From NCBI RefSeq assembly GCF_021228295.1, contig NZ_JAJQPD010000002.1, positions 496,001 through 560,000 of the forward strand: a stretch of DNA of 64,000 nucleotides, read 5' to 3'. Of the stretch, positions 7,222 to 16,811 are shown one piece after another; within the stretch, counting starts at the first letter, position 1, and each line of letters starts with the position of its first letter. The notes below the pieces were generated by a model, which saw nothing but the letters and a program-made list of their open reading frames with translations, ran no database searches and was not told the DNA's origin. This stretch comes from Agromyces humatus. GTDB taxonomy: Bacteria > Actinomycetota > Actinomycetes > Actinomycetales > Microbacteriaceae. The translations under genes were made by a program, and so were the position numbers.

Positions 7222-9345
7222 ATGACCCGTTCCGCCGACTCGCACTGCCCGTACTGCGCCCTCCAGTGCGCGATGACGCTCACCCCGACGGATGCCGTGA
7301 CGGATGCCGCTGCACCTGCCGTCGCGCCCGTGACGGTCGCCGGCCGCGACTTCCCGACGAATCGCGGCGGCCTGTGCAAGAAGGGCTGGACCTCGGCGGA
7401 GCTGCTCCGCGCACCCTCACGCCTCGGCGCCCCGCTCGTGCGGGGCGCCGACGGCGCGTTCCACGAGGCGAGCTGGGACGAGGCGCTCGACCTCGTGGCG
7501 ACCTCGCTGCGCGACATCCGATCGGAGACGGGCCCCGACGCGGTCGGGGTGTTCGGCGGCGGCGGACTCACCAACGAGAAGGCCTACCTGCTCGGCAAGT
7601 TCGCCCGGCTCGCGCTCGGCACGAGCCGCATCGACTACAACGGCCGCTACTGCATGTCGTCAGCCGCCGCGGCGGGCAATCGCGCGTTCGGGGTCGATCG
7701 TGGCCTGCCGTTCCCCCTCGAGGACCTCGACGGGGCCTCCACGATCCTGCTCCTCGGCACGAACGTCGCCGAGACGATGCCTCCCTTCATCGGGCACCTC
7801 GCCGGGGCGCAGGCCGCCGGCGGGCTCGTCGTCGTCGACCCGCGCCGCACGGCGACCGCACGGCTCACCGACGACGGCAAGGGGCTGTACGTGCAGCCGG
7901 CCCCCGCCACCGACCTCGCCCTGCTGCTCGGATTGATCCACATCGTCATCGCGGAGCGGCTCTTCGATGCCGAGTACGTCGCCGCGCGCACGGTCGGATT
8001 CGATCGGCTGCGCCGCAGCGTCGCCTCGTGGTGGCCCGAGCGCGTGCAGTCGGTGACGGGCGTGGCCGCGCTGACCCTGCGCCGGCTGGCCCGCCGGCTC
8101 GCGTCGGGCGAGGGCACGTACATCCTCACGGGCCGGGGCGTCGAGCAGCATGTCGACGGCACCGACACCGCAACGGCCGCGATCAACCTCGCGCTGCTGC
8201 TCGGCCTGCCCGGCCGGCCGGGCAGCGGCTACGGCACGCTCACCGGCCAGGGCAACGGCCAGGGCGGCCGCGAGCACGGCCAGAAGTGCGACCAGCTCCC
8301 CGGGTACCGCAAGATCGTCGACCCCGAGGCTCGCGCGCACGTGGCGCGGGTGTGGGGGGTCGACCCCGACGTCATCCCCGGCCCCGGCGTGCCGGCCGTG
8401 GAGCTGCTGCAATCGCTGGGGCAGCCCGGCGGCGTGCGCGCACTCATGGTGCACGGCTCCAACATCGTCGTGTCGTCTCCGAACGTCGACGCCGTGCGGG
8501 CGGGCCTCGAACGGCTCGACCTCCTCGTCGTGTGCGACTTCTTCCTCTCCGAGACCGCGGCCCTCGCCGACGTCGTGCTGCCCATCACGCAGTGGGCTGA
8601 GGAGGAGGGCACCATGACCTCGCTCGAGGGGCGGGTCATCCGCCGCCGCCGCGCGACCACCCCGCCCGCCGGGGTGCGCGACGAGCTGTGGATCCTCGCC
8701 GAGCTCGCGCGCCGACTCGAATGCACGGCAGCCTTCGACACCGATCCCGAACGGGTCTTCGAGGAGCTCCGCCTTGCGTCCGAGGGCGGTATCGCCGACT
8801 ACTCGGGCATCGACTATGCCATGCTCGATCGCGGCGAGGCGGCCTTCTGGCCGTACCCGCGCGGCAGCGCCGGCACGCCACGTCTCTTCGCCGACCGCTT
8901 CGCGCACCCCGACGGGCTCGCGCGGCTCGTCTCCGTGTCGCTGCGCGAGTCCGCGCGACCACGGCCCGCCGACGGCGAGCTCACGCTGGTCACCGGGCGC
9001 CTGCTCGAGCACTACCAGAGCGGCGCGCAGACGCGTCGCGTTCCAGAGCTCCTCGAGGCTCAGCCCGAGGCCGTCGCGTCGATGCATCCGGCGACCGCCG
9101 ACCGGCTCGGCATCGGCGAAGGCGACGACCTCGAGGTCGCCAACCAGCGGGGCGCGGTGCGCGTGCGCGCCAAGCTCACGACCGACATCCGGCCCGATGC
9201 CGTGTTCCTGCCGTTCCACTACGGCGACCGGCAGGCGGCGAACCTGCTCACGTCCGACGCGGTCGACCCGATCTCGTCGATGCCCGAGTTCAAGACCAAC
9301 GTTGTGCGCGTCACGCGCCTCACGGAAGCCGGAGCCCCCGCATGA
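7222..9345 (+). CDS. nasA: Assimilatory nitrate reductase catalytic subunit (molybdopterin, [4Fe-4S])
   Basis: Reduces nitrate to nitrite with Mo-bis-MGD. From the ATG at 7222 it is 707 residues. The open frame continues upstream, but that part is a shadow of narK. The N-terminal [4Fe-4S] ligands are Cys9, Cys12, Cys16 and Cys52 (CPYCALQC, GGLCKKGW). Molybdopterin oxidoreductase motifs follow (GVFGGGGLTNEKAYLLGKFAR, here GVFGGGGLTNEKAYLL; DYNGRYCMSSAAAAGNRAFG; GQGNGQGGREHGQKCDQLPG). The C-terminal MGD-binding beta-barrel includes VTGRLLEHYQSGAQTRR. It has no C-terminal [2Fe-2S] domain; that cluster is on the next gene's product, whose ATG overlaps this stop. Confidence 0.95.
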   Translation: MTRSADSHCPYCALQCAMTLTPTDAVTDAAAPAVAPVTVAGRDFPTNRGGLCKKGWTSAELLRAPSRLGAPLVRGADGAFHEASWDEALDLVATSLRDIRSETGPDAVGVFGGGGLTNEKAYLLGKFARLALGTSRIDYNGRYCMSSAAAAGNRAFGVDRGLPFPLEDLDGASTILLLGTNVAETMPPFIGHLAGAQAAGGLVVVDPRRTATARLTDDGKGLYVQPAPATDLALLLGLIHIVIAERLFDAEYVAARTVGFDRLRRSVASWWPERVQSVTGVAALTLRRLARRLASGEGTYILTGRGVEQHVDGTDTATAAINLALLLGLPGRPGSGYGTLTGQGNGQGGREHGQKCDQLPGYRKIVDPEARAHVARVWGVDPDVIPGPGVPAVELLQSLGQPGGVRALMVHGSNIVVSSPNVDAVRAGLERLDLLVVCDFFLSETAALADVVLPITQWAEEEGTMTSLEGRVIRRRRATTPPAGVRDELWILAELARRLECTAAFDTDPERVFEELRLASEGGIADYSGIDYAMLDRGEAAFWPYPRGSAGTPRLFADRFAHPDGLARLVSVSLRESARPRPADGELTLVTGRLLEHYQSGAQTRRVPELLEAQPEAVASMHPATADRLGIGEGDDLEVANQRGAVRVRAKLTTDIRPDAVFLPFHYGDRQAANLLTSDAVDPISSMPEFKTNVVRVTRLTEAGAPA

Positions 9346-10991
9346 GCGCACTCAGGATCGTCCTCGTCGGCTACGGCCCGGTCGGCGCCCGCTTCGTCGA
9401 GGGGCTGCTGCCGTCGGTGCAGACCGGCGCTGTCGAGCTCACGGTGATCGCCGGCGAAGACGTCGAGGCGTACAACCGCGTGCTCGTCGCCGAGTACGCG
9501 GTGGGCAACACCGACCTCGATGCGATGCTCGTCGGCGATCGCGAGACCGCCGAGGAGGCCGGTGCGCGCGTGCTGCTCGGCGTCGCAGCCACCTCGATCG
9601 ACCGAGCCGCGAAGGTCGTGCGACTCACCACCGGCGACGAGCTTCTCTATGACCGGCTCGTGCTCGCGACGGGGTCGCGGGCCAACGTCCCGACCCTCGA
9701 CGGCGTCGAGCGGCACCGCCGCGACCTCGCCTCGCTCGAGAAGTACGGGTCGTCGCTCGTCGCACGTGACGACGGCCTTCCCGACGGCGTCACCGCCCTA
9801 CGTGATCTCGCCGACGCCGAGCGCGTGCTCGAGGCCGTTCGCGCCCGGAAACGCATCATCGTGCTCGGGGCCGGCGTGCTCGGTCTCGAGTTGGCCCTCG
9901 CCGCCGCCCACGCAGGCGCCCAGGTGTGCGTGGTGCACCACGGCCCGCACCCGATGCCGCGCAACCTCGACCGCGGTGGCGGGCAGGTGCTGCGCGCCGC
10001 ACTGCGCCGCACCGGCATCACCGTCATCGCGCACAGCCGCGCCGAGGCGGTGGCGTTCCGCACCGACGACCAGGGGAACCGCCGGTTCGACATGCTCGTC
10101 ACGGCCGATGGCAAGCAGCTGCGGGGCGACCTCCTCGTGCTGTCGTGCGGCGTGAGCCCTCGCAACGAACTCGCGACGCTCGCCGGACTGCGCACCGCCG
10201 TCGGCGTCGTCGTGCACCCCGACCTGAGGTCCTGGACCGACCCGAGCATCTTCGCGATCGGCGACTGCGCCCAGGTCGTGGAGCGCACCGAGGAGCTCGC
10301 GACCCAGCGGGTGCTGCCCGGAGCACCCTCGGGCCTCATCGGCCCGGGGTGGCGTCAGGCCGACTGGCTGGCGGGCGCCCTGACCGCCGAGGCCGGGCTG
10401 ATCGCCGCCGCGGGCGGGCGCGACGACGGAGCCGGGTCATCCGATCGCTCGTCGGCCGGGGTACCGGCGGAGCGCGAGCCGATCGTGATGCTGAAGGCCG
10501 AGCACATCGACGTCGTGGCCGTCGGCGACGTCACCGCCGACCCGTGGGACGACGATGCCCTGTACCCCAGGCGGCGCGTCTCGCAATGGGCCGACCCCGA
10601 GCACCTGCGATACGTGAAGATGGTCACCGACGATGGCGCACTGACGGGCTTCGTGAGCGTCGGCATGCCGCGCACGGCCGCCGAGCTCACCCTGCTCTTC
10701 GAGCGGCGCGGCGAACTGCCGGCCGACCGCTCGCTGCTGCTGCGCTTCGACGGTCCCGACTACGATCCCGCGGCCGACGCCGACGCGTTCGCGCCCACGT
10801 CGACGGTGTGCTGGTGCAACGGCGTCACCGTGGGCCGCATCGAGGAGTCCGCAGCCTGCGGCAACACGACCGTCGAGTGCGTGGGCCGCGACACCCGTGC
10901 GGGCACCGGCTGCGGCGGTTGCAAGGGCCGCATCGCCGAGGTGCTCTCGCGCGCCGCGGAGGCCGACGGCACGCCGAGCCTCATGCCGTGA
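9342..10991 (+). CDS. nasB: FAD-dependent oxidoreductase with C-terminal BFD [2Fe-2S] domain, nitrate reductase electron-transfer subunit
   Basis: A 549-residue NirB-like N-terminal half without the siroheme domain. The first dinucleotide motif is IVLVGYGPVGARF (residues 5-17), the NAD(P) motif is IIVLGAGVLGLELALAAA near 175, and an AIGDCAQV stretch completes the FAD site. A BFD-type [2Fe-2S] domain closes the protein with Cys490, Cys492, Cys524 and Cys527. It probably passes electrons from NAD(P)H to the nitrate reductase just upstream, like NasB/NasC reductases. The ATG overlaps the nasA stop (ATGA), which fixes the start. It ends 24 bp before the convergent chelatase gene. Confidence 0.88.
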   Translation: MSALRIVLVGYGPVGARFVEGLLPSVQTGAVELTVIAGEDVEAYNRVLVAEYAVGNTDLDAMLVGDRETAEEAGARVLLGVAATSIDRAAKVVRLTTGDELLYDRLVLATGSRANVPTLDGVERHRRDLASLEKYGSSLVARDDGLPDGVTALRDLADAERVLEAVRARKRIIVLGAGVLGLELALAAAHAGAQVCVVHHGPHPMPRNLDRGGGQVLRAALRRTGITVIAHSRAEAVAFRTDDQGNRRFDMLVTADGKQLRGDLLVLSCGVSPRNELATLAGLRTAVGVVVHPDLRSWTDPSIFAIGDCAQVVERTEELATQRVLPGAPSGLIGPGWRQADWLAGALTAEAGLIAAAGGRDDGAGSSDRSSAGVPAEREPIVMLKAEHIDVVAVGDVTADPWDDDALYPRRRVSQWADPEHLRYVKMVTDDGALTGFVSVGMPRTAAELTLLFERRGELPADRSLLLRFDGPDYDPAADADAFAPTSTVCWCNGVTVGRIEESAACGNTTVECVGRDTRAGTGCGGCKGRIAEVLSRAAEADGTPSLMP

Positions 10992-11015
10992 TCGGCCTGA
11001 TCGGAACGGCTTCGA

Positions 11016-11804
11016 TCACTCGGGCGCGGCGTCGCCGTAGCGTTCGATGACGAGTTCGACCAGTTCCCGCGGAGCCGCACGCTCGGGCGTGAGCAGCGGG
11101 GCGGCGACCGCATCGGCTCCGGCCGCCGACGCCGCATCGTAGAACGTGCCCGGCGCGAGCAGGTAGGTGCCGACGACCACCCGTGCGCCGGGATGCACCT
11201 CGCGGATCATCTCGATCGCGTCGGGCAGCCGAGGGATCGCGGCGGCGATGAATCCCACGGTCACGGGCCTCCCGAGCCGGTGGGCGAGCCGGCGAGCGGT
11301 CTCGAAGCACTCGCGCACGGCGCGGGGGTCGTTCGACCCTGCTGCCGCGAGCACGACGGCGTCGCCGCTGTCGAGGCCGACCTCTTCGAGCCGTGCGGCG
11401 AGCACCGAGACGATGCGGTCGTCGGGGCCGAGCTCGGCTGCGAGCTGAGTGCGGCCGCCGATGCGATCGAGCCCCTGCGACAGGCCGGTGCGCACGTGGT
11501 AGCCGGCCGAGAGCACGAGCGGCACGATCACGTCGTCTGCGTCTGCGTCTGCCTCTGCGTCCGCGTCGGCGCCGACGGCGAGCATCGCCGCGACATCGGC
11601 GTTCGATGCATCGACGAAGCTGATCGACACCTCGAGGTCCGGCCGCAGGGAGGCCACGCCGTCGACGAGCCGGATCACCGCCTCGCGGTTCTCGGTCGAC
11701 GGCGGCCCGTGGGTCACGGCGACGAGCCGCATCGGGTGGCTGTCGAGCCCTTCGGCGTGCAGTATCGCACCTGTCGACCCGACCATCTCTGCGACCCCGC
11801 TCAT
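11016..11804 (-). CDS. Sirohydrochlorin chelatase-like protein, CbiX/SirB family
   Basis: Probable insertion of Fe2+ (or Co2+) into sirohydrochlorin, the last step to siroheme. It has the CbiX pattern of two similar halves: MRLVAVTHGPPSTENREAV at the start of the first, VIVPLVLSAGYHVRTGL as the metal-binding strand with His, and RPVTVGFIAAAIPRLPDAI in the second. From ATG 11804 it has 262 residues; an ATG at 11732 at the start of the conserved region is an alternative. An Asp-Ala run sits just before the VIVPLVLSAGYH strand. Three GTTTC sites lie upstream, supporting membership in the nitrogen regulon. Mycobacteria place a similar gene (Rv0259c) beside the HemD fusion and narK. Confidence 0.82.
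   Translation of the reverse strand: MSGVAEMVGSTGAILHAEGLDSHPMRLVAVTHGPPSTENREAVIRLVDGVASLRPDLEVSISFVDASNADVAAMLAVGADADAEADADADDVIVPLVLSAGYHVRTGLSQGLDRIGGRTQLAAELGPDDRIVSVLAARLEEVGLDSGDAVVLAAAGSNDPRAVRECFETARRLAHRLGRPVTVGFIAAAIPRLPDAIEMIREVHPGARVVVGTYLLAPGTFYDAASAAGADAVAAPLLTPERAAPRELVELVIERYGDAAPE
11535..11570 (-). repeat. Hexanucleotide repeat coding for Asp-Ala pairs
   Basis: Six consecutive units of GTCTGC or one-base variants (GTCTGC three times, CTCTGC, GTCCGC, GTCGGC) inside the chelatase gene. They are read on the minus strand as alternating Ala and Asp/Glu (ADADAEADADAD). Repeats of whole codons keep the frame, so copy number can change without killing the gene. Confidence 0.85.
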
Positions 11805-11831
11805 TCCGGCGGTATCCGGTCTCAGCCGCCG

Positions 11832-11880
11832 GTTTCGACGGTATGCACGGGGTGTTTCGCGGGTCGCACCCGCATGTTTC
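11832..11880 (-). promoter_or_regulatory. Tandem GlnR-like boxes upstream of the chelatase gene
   Basis: Three perfect GTTTC (GAAAC on the minus strand) at 11832, 11854 and 11876, each exactly 22 bp apart. In the GlnR consensus GAAAC recurs every 22 bp, with GTnAC between; the intervening half-sites here are degenerate. The set lies 28-76 bp upstream of the ATG at 11804 and downstream of the trmD stop, in a 116-bp gap. Confidence 0.55.
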
Positions 11881-11920
11881 GGGGAGGTGAAGAGTCCCTC
11901 ACGCCGCGGGGCCGACGACG

Positions 11921-12610
11921 TCAGTCGTCGAGCAGCTCGGGCCGCACGCGACGGGTGCGCTCGACCTGCTGCTCGTACCGCCAGACGGCGATCGCGCCGT
12001 GGTTGCCCGAAAGCAGCACGGGGGGCACGTCGAGACCGCGCCACGCGGCCGGCTTCGTATAGCTCGGGTATTCGAGCAGCCCGTTCTCGTGCGACTCCTC
12101 GACGAGGCTCTCGGGGTTGCCGACGACCCCGGGCACGAGGCGCCCGGCCGCTTCGATCATCGCCATGACGGCGACCTCGCCGCCGTTGAGCACGTAGTCG
12201 CCGAGGCTGATGAGCCGCACGCGCATGCGCGTCGAGTAGTGGTCGACGACACGCTGGTCGATGCCCTCGTATCGACCGCACGCGAACACGAGGTGCTGCT
12301 CTGCGGCGAGGTCGCGTGCGAGCTGCTGGGTGAACGGCTCGCCGGCCGGCGACGGCACGACGAGCAGGGCATCGGATGCGCCGTCGCCGACGATCGCATC
12401 GAGCGCCTCGCCCCACGGCTCTGGCTTCATGACCATGCCGGCGCCGCCCCCGTAGGGCGTGTCGTCGACCGTGCGGTGCCGGTCGTGGGTGAAGTCTCGC
12501 AGGTCGTGTGCGGTGATCTCGATGAGGCCCGACTGGCGGGCCTTGCCGAGGAGCGACAGGTCGAGCACGTCGAAGAACGACGGGAAGATCGTCACGATGT
12601 CGACGCGCAC
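11921..12610 (-). CDS. trmD: tRNA (guanine-N1-)-methyltransferase TrmD
   Basis: Methylates G37 at N1 in tRNAs read with G36, using SAM, to prevent frameshifts. The 229-residue protein starts [22 protein letters not shown]. It contains the trefoil-knot SAM site ([13 protein letters not shown], then [20 protein letters not shown]) and the C-terminal [16 protein letters not shown] and PPVLLSGNH segments. It is the last gene of the rpsP-khpA-rimM-trmD operon and follows rimM by 7 bp. Confidence 0.97.
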   Translation of the reverse strand: MRVDIVTIFPSFFDVLDLSLLGKARQSGLIEITAHDLRDFTHDRHRTVDDTPYGGGAGMVMKPEPWGEALDAIVGDGASDALLVVPSPAGEPFTQQLARDLAAEQHLVFACGRYEGIDQRVVDHYSTRMRVRLISLGDYVLNGGEVAVMAMIEAAGRLVPGVVGNPESLVEESHENGLLEYPSYTKPAAWRGLDVPPVLLSGNHGAIAVWRYEQQVERTRRVRPELLDD

Positions 12611-12617
12611 GGTGCTG

Positions 12618-13262
12618 CTACTCGTCGCGATCGTCGGCGCTGTCGGATGCCTCGGGCTCGCCTTCGACGGCGCGCTCGGTCAGGTCGGCGACGGGTGCGG
12701 CGGCGGCCTCGTCGACCACTTCCTCGAAGAGTCCGGCGGGCGGCGTCACCGTGAGGGTGCCTGCTTCGAGGTCGACCTCGGGCACGATAGCGCCGACGAA
12801 GGGCACCATGACCTCGCGGCCACCCGCCCGCTCGGCATCGACGCGGACGATGAGCAGGTCTTGGGCCGGCAGGTGGTCGACGTGCGTGACTTCGCCGATG
12901 CGCACGCCGTCACGAAGAACCGAGAGGCCGATGAGCTGGTGGTCGTACCAGGCGTCGGGCTCGCCGGCTTCGTCGTCGGTGTGCGAGACCCAGAGGATGG
13001 CCTTCGCGAGGCTCTCGGCCGCGGTGCGGTCGTCGACCCCCTCGAAGAAGCCGACGGGATGGCCGTTGTACCAGCGCAGCTCGCGCAGGGTGAGGTGCTT
13101 GCCGTGCCACGGCGAGCCCGCGGGAACCTGCAGCGAGAACTCCGCGCCGGGCACGAAGCGACGCTCGGGGTCGTCGGTGTAGAGCTCGAGCTTGATGGCG
13201 CCCTTCAGGCCGTGCGCCTTGGTGAGGCGGCCGACCCGCAGTTGCGTGCCTGCGTCGGCCAC
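12618..13262 (-). CDS. rimM: Ribosome maturation factor RimM
   Basis: Assists 30S assembly, binding S19 near the 16S 3' domain. The N-terminal RimM domain begins [20 protein letters not shown]; the PRC-barrel includes [20 protein letters not shown]. The C-terminal tail is rich in Glu, Ala and Asp. I chose GTG 13262, one base after the khpA stop, because the conserved domain begins seven residues later. The open frame extends to an ATG at 13325 inside khpA, which would add 21 residues unlike the family. Length is then 214. Confidence 0.93.
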   Translation of the reverse strand: MADAGTQLRVGRLTKAHGLKGAIKLELYTDDPERRFVPGAEFSLQVPAGSPWHGKHLTLRELRWYNGHPVGFFEGVDDRTAAESLAKAILWVSHTDDEAGEPDAWYDHQLIGLSVLRDGVRIGEVTHVDHLPAQDLLIVRVDAERAGGREVMVPFVGAIVPEVDLEAGTLTVTPPAGLFEEVVDEAAAAPVADLTERAVEGEPEASDSADDRDE

Positions 13263-13263
13263 G

Positions 13264-13500
13264 TCAGTCGTCGGTGTCGACGACGTCGACGCGAACGCGG
13301 CGTCCGTCGGCGAGGGCCGTGACAAGGGTGCGGAGCGCTTTCGCGGTGCGGCCGGCGCGGCCGATGACGCGACCGAGGTCCTCGGGGTTCACATGAACCT
13401 CGAGGACCTCGCCACGTGCGCTCGACGCGGAGACGACCTTCACGTCGTCAGGGTGATCGACGATCCCCTTGACGAGGTGTTCGAGCGCGGACTGGAGCAA
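13264..13500 (-). CDS. khpA: KH-domain RNA-binding protein KhpA (YlqC family)
   Basis: A 78-residue single KH domain. The RNA-binding GxxG loop reads VIGRAGRTAKALRTLV, with NPEDLGRVIGRAGR ahead of it. In other Gram-positive bacteria KhpA works with KhpB in RNA binding and cell-division control. It begins with TTG three bases after the rpsP stop, preceded by a GAGG in the rpsP end. Its position between rpsP and rimM is the usual one. Confidence 0.93.
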   Translation of the reverse strand: MLQSALEHLVKGIVDHPDDVKVVSASSARGEVLEVHVNPEDLGRVIGRAGRTAKALRTLVTALADGRRVRVDVVDTDD

Positions 13501-13503
13501 GGC

Positions 13504-13923
13504 CTACGCCTCGTCCGTCGCGGCCTCGGCCTCGGCCTCGGCGGGCGCCGCTTCGGCCTTGGGTGCCGGCTTCTCGGCCTTGGGCTTGAGCACCGGCTTC
13601 TTCTTCTCGTCGGCGACGAACGCGACCTTGGCGTCCTTCACCTGAACCTTCGAGACGGCGTTCTCGTCGCCCTTGAACTTGCCCCAGTCGCCCGTGAGCT
13701 TGAGGATCGCGGCGACCTGCTCGGTCGGCTGCGCGCCGACGGAGAGCCAGTACTGGGCACGCTCGGAGTCGACCTCGATGAACGAGGGCTGCTCGGTGGG
13801 GTGGTACTTGCCGATCTCCTCGATGACACGACCGTCGCGCTTGGTGCGCGAGTCGGCGACGACGATGCGGTAGTAGGGCGCACGGATCTTGCCGAGGCGC
13901 TTGAGACGAATCTTGACAGCCAC
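13504..13923 (-). CDS. rpsP: 30S ribosomal protein S16
   Basis: A core 30S protein, 139 residues, beginning [20 protein letters not shown], with the family motif [17 protein letters not shown]. The C-terminal 50 residues form a Lys/Ala/Glu/Pro-rich extension, common in actinobacterial S16. The GTG start at 13923 is set by AGGAGAATT directly upstream; the open frame goes 20 codons further but without similarity. First gene of the S16-KhpA-RimM-TrmD operon; its promoter should lie in 13924-14211, where I recognise no clear -10/-35 pair. Confidence 0.97.
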   Translation of the reverse strand: MAVKIRLKRLGKIRAPYYRIVVADSRTKRDGRVIEEIGKYHPTEQPSFIEVDSERAQYWLSVGAQPTEQVAAILKLTGDWGKFKGDENAVSKVQVKDAKVAFVADEKKKPVLKPKAEKPAPKAEAAPAEAEAEAATDEA

Positions 13924-14211
13924 AATTCTCCTGAAAATGTTGTGAGGTAAGCGAACTGACAGCCGTGAGCGTGGGGTGCACACTCGGCGGAAGCTCTATG
14001 GGGTTCCGCACGCCGGATAGAGGGTCGGGCGGTACGGAACTCGACTGACCATTCTTGCAGATTCCGCGCCGAAACGAGAATCGCACACCTGCGGCATCCG
14101 TCGGCGATCGATCGACGACCGCGCCGCATGACGACACTTCGCCCCCACGGAGTCGGCGCCACGTGCCATGATGTCCCCACATCGGCGCACGCCGAGAGGA
14201 CGGGGGCGGCC

Positions 14212-15381
14212 ATGGCCATCGAGTTCGCGCGCTCCGCGCGCTCCACCGTCGGCATGGAATGGGAGATCGCCATCGTCGATCGCGCCACCGGTGAACTGGC
14301 CTCGGTCGCTGATCGGGTGCTCGAGGTGCTCGATGAGGGAAGCCCCGGTGAGCATCATCCGTTCATCACCTCCGAGCTCCTCACGAACACCGTCGAGCTC
14401 GTCAGCGACGTGCACACGACCGTCGCCGCGACGGTGGCCGACCTCGAGGGCCAGCTCGCCGAGGTGCGTGCCGTCATCGACGAGCTCGGCGAGTACGAGC
14501 TCATCTGCAGCGGCTCGCACCCCTTCAGCCAGTGGTACCACCAGCAGCTCACCGACAAGGCCCGATACCGCAAGCTCATCGAGCGCACCCGATGGTGGGG
14601 GCGCAACATGATGATCTGGGGCGTGCACGTGCATGTCGGCATCGAAGACCGCGACAAGGCCCTGCCGATCCTCGACGGCTTGCTCGCATACCTGCCGCAC
14701 CTGCAGGCGCTGAGCGCGTCGAGCCCGTTCTGGGCGGGCGTCGAGACGGGCTACGCGTCGAATCGCGCCCTCATGTTCCAGCAGCTGCCGACGGCGGGAC
14801 TCCCGTACCCGCTCGCAGACTGGGCGGCCTACGAGCGCTACGTCGACGACCTCATCCGCACCGGCGTCATCGAAGACCACAGCGAGGTGCGATGGGACAT
14901 CCGTCCGTCGCCCCGCTGGGGCACCGTCGAGGTGAGGGTCTGCGACGGCGTGTCGACCGCCGCCGAGATCGGCGCGATCGGCGCGCTCGTGCAGTGCCTC
15001 GTCGAATGGATGAGCACCAGGCTCGATGAGGGTGAGAAGCTCACGGTGCTGCAGCCCTGGTACCTGCGCGAGAACAAGTGGCGCGCGGCCCGCTACGGCA
15101 TGGACGCCGAGGTGATCACGGATGTCGCGGGCACCGAGCGACCCGTCGCCGACGACCTGCGCGACCTCCTCACGACACTCGCACCCGTCGCCGACCGGCT
15201 CGGCTGCGCCGCCGAGCTGCAGCACGTGCGCGCCTCGCTCGACGGCGGCGCGAGCTATCAGCGCCAGCTTCGGGTCGCCGAGGCTGCCGATGGTGATCTC
15301 ACCGCGGTCGTCGCGCACCTCGCACGGGAGCTCCGCGAGGGCTCCGCCCCGACGCACACGCCTGCCTCACCGAGCAGCTAG
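14212..15381 (+). CDS. Carboxylate-amine ligase, YbdK / GCS2 family
   Basis: Forms a gamma-glutamyl or similar amide bond with ATP; YbdK proteins have weak glutamate-cysteine ligase activity in vitro and their true substrate is unclear. The 389 residues start [20 protein letters not shown], with the family's GMEWEI strand. They continue with [20 protein letters not shown] and [21 protein letters not shown], which hold the metal-binding Glu and His residues. ATG 14212 has a GAGAGGA upstream and agrees with the conserved N-terminus. It overlaps the convergent glucosidase gene by 4 bp at the stops. Confidence 0.88.
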   Translation: MAIEFARSARSTVGMEWEIAIVDRATGELASVADRVLEVLDEGSPGEHHPFITSELLTNTVELVSDVHTTVAATVADLEGQLAEVRAVIDELGEYELICSGSHPFSQWYHQQLTDKARYRKLIERTRWWGRNMMIWGVHVHVGIEDRDKALPILDGLLAYLPHLQALSASSPFWAGVETGYASNRALMFQQLPTAGLPYPLADWAAYERYVDDLIRTGVIEDHSEVRWDIRPSPRWGTVEVRVCDGVSTAAEIGAIGALVQCLVEWMSTRLDEGEKLTVLQPWYLRENKWRAARYGMDAEVITDVAGTERPVADDLRDLLTTLAPVADRLGCAAELQHVRASLDGGASYQRQLRVAEAADGDLTAVVAHLARELREGSAPTHTPASPSS

Positions 15382-16811
15382 GCCGGAATCGCGCGCGTGC
15401 GGATCAGCTCGGCGTACCACTTCGCGCTGTCTTTCGGCAGCCGCTCGAGTGTGTCGTAGTCGACGCGCACGATGCCGAACCGCTTCGAGTACCCGTAGCC
15501 CCACTCGAAGTTGTCCATGAGCGACCACACCTGGTAGCCGCGCAGGTCGACGCCACGCGCCATGGCGCGATGCGCCGCTGTGAAGTGGCGCCGCAGGTAG
15601 TCGATGCGGTCGAGGTCGTGCACGGCCGGTCCGTCGGGCGTCTCGGTCACGACGTCGTCGAACGCGGCACCGTTCTCGGTGACCATGAGGGGCAGAGCCG
15701 GGTAGGCCTCGTGCAGCGCCACCAGCAGGTCTTCGAGGCCCGATGGGTCGATGTTCCAGCCCATGGCCGTGTAGGGGCCGGGTTGCACGAGGAACTCGAC
15801 GTGCTCGGAACCCGGCCACGGGGTGCCGCCCATGTCTTTGTGGCCGTCGGCGTTCGACCGCGGCGAGCGGCCGTCCCACATCTCGACCGTGACCGTGGAG
15901 TAGTAGTTGACACCGAGCAGGTCGATCGGCTGGCGGATCAGCTCGGTGTCACCGGGCTTCACGAATGACCAATCGGTGACGTCGGCGGTGTCGGCGATGA
16001 CATCGGCCGGGTACTCGCCATCGAGCAACGGACCGAGGAAGACGCGGTTCGCGAGCCCGTCGATGCGACGCGCCGCCTCGGCGCCGGTCGGGCCATGCGG
16101 CCGGATCACGTGCAGGTTCAGAGTGATCGAGTAGCCCGGGTCGTTCGTGACCACCTCGCGTAGGGCGGCGATCGCGAGCCCGTGCGCGAGGTTCAGGTGG
16201 TGCACGGCCCCCAGCGCCTTGGCGCCGTCCATGATTCCTGGGGCATGCGCGCCCGAGCCGTATCCGAGATAAGCGCTGCACCAGGGCTCATTGAGCGTCG
16301 TCCACACGGCGACGCGGTCGCCGAGCCGCTCGCCCATGATGCGGGCGTACTCGGCGAATGCCTCGGCCGTGGCGCGGTTCGCCCAGCCGCCCTCGTCTTC
16401 GAGGGCCTGCGGAAGGTCCCAGTGGTACAGGGTCGCGATGGGTCGGATGCCCCGGGCGATGAGCCCGTCGACCAGGCGCTCGTAGAACGCCAGCCCCGCC
16501 TCGTTCGCGGGGCCGCGTCCGGTGGGCTGGATCCGCGGCCACGCGATCGAGAATCGGTAGGCCTCGAGGCCGAGGTCGGACATGAGGTCGAGGTCGGACT
16601 CGAGGCGGTGGTAATGGTCGTCGGCGACGTCGCCGGTGTCACCGTTCCAGACCTTGCCGGGCGAGTGGCTGAACGTGTCCCAGATCGACGGGCCGCGCCC
16701 GTCTTCGGCAGCGGCGCCCTCGATCTGGTATGAGGCGGTCGCGGAGCCGAACAGGAAGTCAACGGGAAACTCGAGGCCGGCGTCTCGGTACTCGGCGTCG
16801 CCGATGGTCAT
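15378..16811 (-). CDS. GH1 family beta-glucosidase
   Basis: Hydrolyses beta-glucosides with retention, probably in the cytoplasm since no signal peptide is seen. The 477-residue single GH1 domain has the N-terminal [16 protein letters not shown], the acid/base Glu175 in TLNEPWC, the nucleophile Glu379 in VTENGAAF, and the [18 protein letters not shown] subsite motif near the end. Its ATG overlaps the stop of ffh (ATGA). This makes it the tail of an ftsY-DUF2004-ffh operon, an odd place for a sugar hydrolase with no transporter nearby. Confidence 0.95.
   Translation of the reverse strand: MTIGDAEYRDAGLEFPVDFLFGSATASYQIEGAAAEDGRGPSIWDTFSHSPGKVWNGDTGDVADDHYHRLESDLDLMSDLGLEAYRFSIAWPRIQPTGRGPANEAGLAFYERLVDGLIARGIRPIATLYHWDLPQALEDEGGWANRATAEAFAEYARIMGERLGDRVAVWTTLNEPWCSAYLGYGSGAHAPGIMDGAKALGAVHHLNLAHGLAIAALREVVTNDPGYSITLNLHVIRPHGPTGAEAARRIDGLANRVFLGPLLDGEYPADVIADTADVTDWSFVKPGDTELIRQPIDLLGVNYYSTVTVEMWDGRSPRSNADGHKDMGGTPWPGSEHVEFLVQPGPYTAMGWNIDPSGLEDLLVALHEAYPALPLMVTENGAAFDDVVTETPDGPAVHDLDRIDYLRRHFTAAHRAMARGVDLRGYQVWSLMDNFEWGYGYSKRFGIVRVDYDTLERLPKDSAKWYAELIRTRAIPA

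Noticed and set aside
10992-11015. Possible terminator between nasB and the chelatase gene
   Set aside because: TGATCG and CGATCA can pair over a loose loop, but the stem is only 6 bp, with no T-run and room for mismatches; too weak to call.
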